Assembly: GCF_000442645.1 (NCBI RefSeq) | Contig: NC_021915.1 | Coordinates: 1,736,001-1,800,000 of the forward strand | Source: Corynebacterium maris DSM 45190 | GTDB lineage: Bacteria; Actinomycetota; Actinomycetes; Mycobacteriales; Mycobacteriaceae | Length of the DNA stretch: 64,000 nt | Direction: 5' to 3' | Part shown: positions 60,268 through 64,000 of the stretch, one piece after another | Layout: the number at the start of each line of letters is the position of its first letter | Position numbering within the stretch: position 1 is the first letter of the stretch | The notes under the pieces: model-generated | What the model saw: only the letters and a program-made list of their open reading frames with translations | Databases searched by the model: none | What the model was told of the DNA's origin: nothing | Translations under genes and position numbers: made by a program

Positions 60268-63200
60268 TTATGCGGAATCCGGGGCTTGTCCCGCCTGATT
60301 CAACCGCTGACTGAGCACCCGGGTCACGCCGTCGCCGCGCATCGTCACGCCGTAGAGCACGTTGGCGATGTCCATGGTCGGCTTCTGGTGCGTGATCACG
60401 ATCAGCTGCGAGTCCTTACGCATCTCGTCGAACAAGGCGATGAGCCGGCGCAGGTTGACGTCGTCCAAGGCGGCCTCCACCTCGTCCATGACATAGAACG
60501 GGCTGGGCCGAGCGCGGAAGATCGCGACGAGAAACGCCAGCGCCGTGAGAGACTTCTCACCGCCGGAAAGCAAGGACAGACGCTTGACTTTCTTGCCTGG
60601 CGGGCGGGCTTCGACCTCGATGCCGGTGGCCAGCAGGTCCTCCGGCTCCGTGAGGATCAACCGTCCCTCGCCGCCCGGGAAGAGGGTGTCGAAGACGGCG
60701 GGGAATTCCCTCTCCACGTCCCGCCACGCCTCGGTGAACAGGTGCAAAATCTGGGCGTCGACGTTCTCGATCACGTCCGACAGGTCCGCGCGTGCCTGGA
60801 CCACGTCGTCCAGCTGCGTCGACAGGAATTCATGGCGCTCCTCCAGCGCCCGATACTCTTCCAGCGCGAGCGGGTTGACCTTGCCCAGGGAGCGCAGGTC
60901 TTTTTCCGCCTGCTTCAGGCGCGCCTCCTGCTCCGCCCGGTCAAAGCCCTCATCCGGGGAATAGTCGGCCAGCAGATCCGCGATGGGGACGCCGAGCTGT
61001 TCGACGATCTTCGCCTCCGCCTCGTCGATGCGCACCTGCGCCTGCGATTTCGCGATCTCGGAGGCGTGCGCGGTGTCCGTCAACCTCCCCGCCCGCTGAC
61101 GGGCGGCGGAGACCGTGTTTTTCGCCTGCCCCAACGCTGCGGTGACCTGTGCCTTCTGGTCGTTGAGACGGTCATGTTCGGCGGTGGCGCGCTCCAGGGC
61201 GTCGGCGACGCGCGCGGCGATGTCGCGGGCGTGCTTTTCGACGGCCGCCGCCAGCTCTCCGGCCAGCCGCCGACGTTGCATCGCGTGCTCATGGCGGTTC
61301 TTCGCCTCCCGCTCGTGCGCGGCCTGACGGCGCAGCCCGTCCCCCTTGCCGGCGGATTGCGCGGCTCGGTCCGCGGCGCTGCGGGCGGCGAGGTTCGCCT
61401 CCATCTCCATGGCCTTTACCTGGCTCAGCGCCGCTGCAGTCTGATCGCGCTCTGCGGTGGACGCCTCTTGCGGGGCGTCCGAGTCCCCGACGCGGGCCAT
61501 GCGGTCCCGCACGTCGGCGAGTTCGCCGCGCAACTGCGCCACGTGCTCGTCGGCGCCGGCGGAGCGCTCCACCGCGCGGGCGTATTCGGCCTCGTTGACC
61601 TCGTGCTGCTTGACCAGTCGACCGTGTTCACGCTGCCAGGCGTCCACCTCAGCGTCGTGCTCGCGCAGGGCCGCGGTGGTGGCGGCGGCATTGATCCGGG
61701 CGTCTTCCGCGGCTTGTTTGGCCCCGGCCACAGTGCCGGCCAAGTCCTCCCGCTCTGCGCGGGCGGCGGTCAGCTTCGTGTGGGCGGCGGAGATCTGGGC
61801 GGTGACCTCCACGGCCGTGGACACGCCGGAACCGGCGGCCACCCACCCCTCGCCCACCAGCGTTCCGTCGCGAGTGACCGCCCGCAGGCGGGGATCCTCA
61901 GCCACCACCTCTCGGGCCTGGGTGAGGTCGCCCGTGAGCACGACGTCGGCGAGCAGACGGGTGACGGGCCCTACGACCGCGTCGTCGACGCGCACGTGAT
62001 CGAGCAACCATCCTGTACCCGCCGGCAGACCCGTGTCCAGTCTCCACCCTTGCCCCTGGGTGGTGTTGTCCACTAGGACGGTGCGGGAAGCGTCGGCGAG
62101 CGCCGCGACGTCCTCGCCGCTCAGCACGCCGCTCAGCGCGGAGGCGTGCGCCCCCAGCGCCGCGGCCAGCGCCCGTTCCAACCCGGCGTCGGCACGCACG
62201 GACTCCGCCAACGGCGCCCATGCCCCGTCCAGCAGCTCGGCGGCGTCGACCTTGGGCGCGGACTCCGTCAGCGTCTCAATGCGCGACGACAACGAGTAGA
62301 CGGTGCGCTCGCGCTGGCGCTGCTCCTCCTGGAGCTGTTCCAGACGCGCCTCCGCGGCCTGGGATTCGACGCCGGCCTGCGCCTGCGCCCCCTCCAACGG
62401 TGCTCGGCCTCCCTGCAGCTCGGTGAGTTTCTCGGCCACCTCCTGCGCCTGGGCCTGCGCCAGGCGGGTGCGCTCCAACGTGTCCGCGAGCGTCTCCCCC
62501 TGCCGCGCAATCTGCTCCTCCACGGCGACGATCTGCTCTGCTAGGGACTCCTCCCGGGCCAACAGCCGCACCACACCTTCGCGGCGATCCGCGATGGCCC
62601 GCACCTGCGCCCGGTGCTCCGCTTCCGCCTCGTCGTGCGCCTCTTGCCGGTCGGCGACCTCCTCGCGTAGCACCTCCAGCTGTTCCGCCGCCTCCTCGGC
62701 CGCGGCGAGCAACTCCTCGTGGTCTTCGTCGGCCAGTGTGGCGCGGCGTTCCAGCTCGTCCGGGTCGGGCCCGCTGTAGGCCACGGCGTCGCCGACGCTG
62801 CCGGCGCGTTCCGCGGCGATGCGAGACGTCGCGGAAACGCGTTCGGCCAACGTCGACAAGCGGAACCACAGCTGCTGGGCGGCCTCCACCCGTGGGCTGA
62901 GCTCCTCCAACCGGCCCTCCAGCTCCACCTGGACGGCGGTGGATTCCTCCAGCTCCGCGGTGACCTCGGCGACCCGCTCCGCCAGCACGGTGGCGTTATG
63001 GGCGACGTCGTCAAGCTGGCGGCGCAACCGGACGACCCGGTCGCCGGCCAGCTGCAGCCGGGCGTCGCGCAGGTCGGCCTGCACGGTGGCCGCCCGCGTC
63101 GCGGCCTCTGCCTGCCGGGCCAGGGGCTTGAGCTGCTTGCCCAACTCATCGGTCAGGTCGCGGAGGCGATCCAGGTTGGCTTGCATGCCCTGCAGCTTGC

Positions 63201-63735
63201 GCTGCGCCTTTTCCTTGCGCCGTCGGTGCTTGAGTACCCCGGCCGCCTCCTCGATGAACGAGCGCCGCTCCTCCGGCTTCGAGTCGAGGATCTCACCGAG
63301 CTTGTTCTGGCCGACGATGATGTGCATTTCGCGCCCGATGCCCGAGTCGCTGAGCAGCTCCTGGATGTCCATCAGCCGGGCCTTGGCCCCGTTGATCTCG
63401 TACTCGCTGGCGCCGTCACGGAACATCCGCCGCGTGACAGACACTTCGGTGTAGTCGATGGGCAGCTGCTGATCCCGGTTGTCGATGGTCAAGGTGACCT
63501 CGGCGCGCCCCAGCGGCTTACGTTCCCCGCCGCCGGCGAAGATGACGTCCTGCATCTTTCCGCCGCGCAGGTTCTTGGCGCCCTGATCGCCCATCACCCA
63601 ACGCAGGGCGTCGACGATATTCGACTTTCCGGATCCGTTCGGTCCGACGATCGCGCAGATTCCGGGCTCGAACTTCAGGCTCGTCGCCGACGCGAAAGAC
63701 TTGAATCCTTTGAGGGTCAGGGCTTTCAGATACAC
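60268..63735 (-). CDS. smc: Chromosome segregation ATPase SMC
   Basis: The 1155-residue protein has two long coiled-coil arms, a hinge and an ABC ATPase head. The N-terminal head has KSFASATSLKFEPGICAIVGPNGSGKSNIVDALRW (Walker A). The hinge region lies mid-protein (AALGAHASALSGVLSGEDVAAL, then VAAGSGVSTAVEVTAQISAAHT). The C-terminal head carries the signature LSGGEKSLTALAF and Walker B FYVMDEVEAALDD. SMC with ScpA and ScpB folds and partitions the chromosome. The start is GTG at 63735. acyP lies directly upstream and ftsY downstream, as in other actinobacteria. Confidence 0.97.
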   Translation of the reverse strand: MYLKALTLKGFKSFASATSLKFEPGICAIVGPNGSGKSNIVDALRWVMGDQGAKNLRGGKMQDVIFAGGGERKPLGRAEVTLTIDNRDQQLPIDYTEVSVTRRMFRDGASEYEINGAKARLMDIQELLSDSGIGREMHIIVGQNKLGEILDSKPEERRSFIEEAAGVLKHRRRKEKAQRKLQGMQANLDRLRDLTDELGKQLKPLARQAEAATRAATVQADLRDARLQLAGDRVVRLRRQLDDVAHNATVLAERVAEVTAELEESTAVQVELEGRLEELSPRVEAAQQLWFRLSTLAERVSATSRIAAERAGSVGDAVAYSGPDPDELERRATLADEDHEELLAAAEEAAEQLEVLREEVADRQEAHDEAEAEHRAQVRAIADRREGVVRLLAREESLAEQIVAVEEQIARQGETLADTLERTRLAQAQAQEVAEKLTELQGGRAPLEGAQAQAGVESQAAEARLEQLQEEQRQRERTVYSLSSRIETLTESAPKVDAAELLDGAWAPLAESVRADAGLERALAAALGAHASALSGVLSGEDVAALADASRTVLVDNTTQGQGWRLDTGLPAGTGWLLDHVRVDDAVVGPVTRLLADVVLTGDLTQAREVVAEDPRLRAVTRDGTLVGEGWVAAGSGVSTAVEVTAQISAAHTKLTAARAEREDLAGTVAGAKQAAEDARINAAATTAALREHDAEVDAWQREHGRLVKQHEVNEAEYARAVERSAGADEHVAQLRGELADVRDRMARVGDSDAPQEASTAERDQTAAALSQVKAMEMEANLAARSAADRAAQSAGKGDGLRRQAAHEREAKNRHEHAMQRRRLAGELAAAVEKHARDIAARVADALERATAEHDRLNDQKAQVTAALGQAKNTVSAARQRAGRLTDTAHASEIAKSQAQVRIDEAEAKIVEQLGVPIADLLADYSPDEGFDRAEQEARLKQAEKDLRSLGKVNPLALEEYRALEERHEFLSTQLDDVVQARADLSDVIENVDAQILHLFTEAWRDVEREFPAVFDTLFPGGEGRLILTEPEDLLATGIEVEARPPGKKVKRLSLLSGGEKSLTALAFLVAIFRARPSPFYVMDEVEAALDDVNLRRLIALFDEMRKDSQLIVITHQKPTMDIANVLYGVTMRGDGVTRVLSQRLNQAGQAPDSA

Positions 63736-63756
63736 CCGAACAGCATATCGACCCCC

Positions 63757-64000
63757 TCACCGGCGCCCGAAGCCGGTCTCTCCCTTCGGCTGCGCCCACT
63801 GCGTCACGACGGTGTCCACGCGCCCGGGCCGGGCGGTCGTGGAAGGTTCCTCCTCCAGCAGCGTCAACAGTCGGCGCACCTGGGATTCGGGCCCTTCGGC
63901 GACGACCTCGACGCGACCGTCACGCAGGTTGCTGGCGTGCCCGGCCAACTCCAATTCCAACGCCTGGGAGCGGACCCACCACCGAAACCCCACGCCCTGG
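63757..64000 (-). CDS. acyP: Acylphosphatase, 5' end outside window
   Basis: The gene enters from the right edge; about 80 codons are visible. The first residues QGVGFRWWVRSQALE are the phosphate-binding loop with the catalytic Arg. The catalytic Asn is in HASNLRDGRVEVVAEG. The GTG at 63993 (the V of QGVGF) is not the start, because the conserved QG precedes it. The enzyme hydrolyses acyl phosphates such as carbamoyl phosphate. The stop is 21 bases ahead of smc. Confidence 0.93.
   Translation of the reverse strand, partial: QGVGFRWWVRSQALELELAGHASNLRDGRVEVVAEGPESQVRRLLTLLEEEPSTTARPGRVDTVVTQWAQPKGETGFGRR

Overview
This window reads as a stretch of core chromosome from a GC-rich, mycolic-acid actinobacterium, most likely a Corynebacterium. 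The pointers are mycothione reductase, malate:quinone oxidoreductase, a DtxR-type iron box, the non-mevalonate genes dxr and ispG around an M50 site-2 protease, DUF2631, DUF2469, DUF5129 and DUF5808 proteins, and a gene order that follows the mqo to smc block as remembered for Corynebacterium glutamicum. No transposase, prophage, CRISPR array, rRNA or tRNA was recognised.

Layout. 1-5.9 kb: a truncated lipoprotein gene, cobA (siroheme and B12 branch), the AMPylator selO, the decayed remains of a PhnB-like gene, mqo and an alpha/beta hydrolase. 6-13.2 kb: mtr, two tandem small secreted paralogues, map, a DUF5129 membrane protein and a lipoprotein class B penicillin-binding protein. 13.2-17.8 kb: dxr, rseP and ispG in one direction, then a DUF2631 protein. 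17.9-24.1 kb: rlmN, a LapA-type protein, and rpsB, tsf, pyrH, frr and cdsA. 24.5-31.8 kb: an M23 peptidase-like protein, then a leftward series lepB, rnhB, DUF2469, SRPBCC, yraN, comM, dprA, DUF5808, xerC. 31.8-33.8 kb: a GntP permease and rplS. 33.9-38.0 kb: a TPP riboswitch and thiE-thiO-thiS-thiG-thiF. 38.0-42.5 kb: tex, a VTT membrane protein, trmD and rimM. 42.6-45.0 kb: an apparently iron-controlled methyltransferase-cupin operon convergent with a radical SAM/SPASM gene. 45.2-49.9 kb: rpsP, an acyltransferase-SGNH protein and ffh. 50.0-55.9 kb: a six-gene Mrp Na+/H+ antiporter operon. 56.2-64 kb: glnK, amtB, ftsY, smc and a truncated acylphosphatase gene.

How the genes work together. 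Most leftward clusters serve translation, protein export or cell-envelope synthesis: S2, EF-Ts, RRF, S16, RimM, TrmD and L19; Ffh, FtsY and LepB; CdsA, PBP, Dxr and IspG. DprA, ComM and XerC handle DNA. The thiazole branch of thiamine synthesis is complete as a riboswitch-headed operon.

Most notable. (1) GlnK lacks the T-loop tyrosine at position 51, which is Ile here. No glnD follows amtB-glnK, and I found no AmtR-like box upstream of amtB. Together these suggest a PII system without covalent modification. (2) The methyltransferase-cupin operon carries a near-perfect DtxR-type palindrome at its promoter. It faces a radical SAM/SPASM gene whose own promoter overlaps a different inverted repeat. 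This set splits rpsP from rimM-trmD and is the best candidate here for an undescribed system. (3) Two tandem secreted proteins share a PAWAQ-plus-hydrophobic-tail architecture that I cannot assign to a known family.
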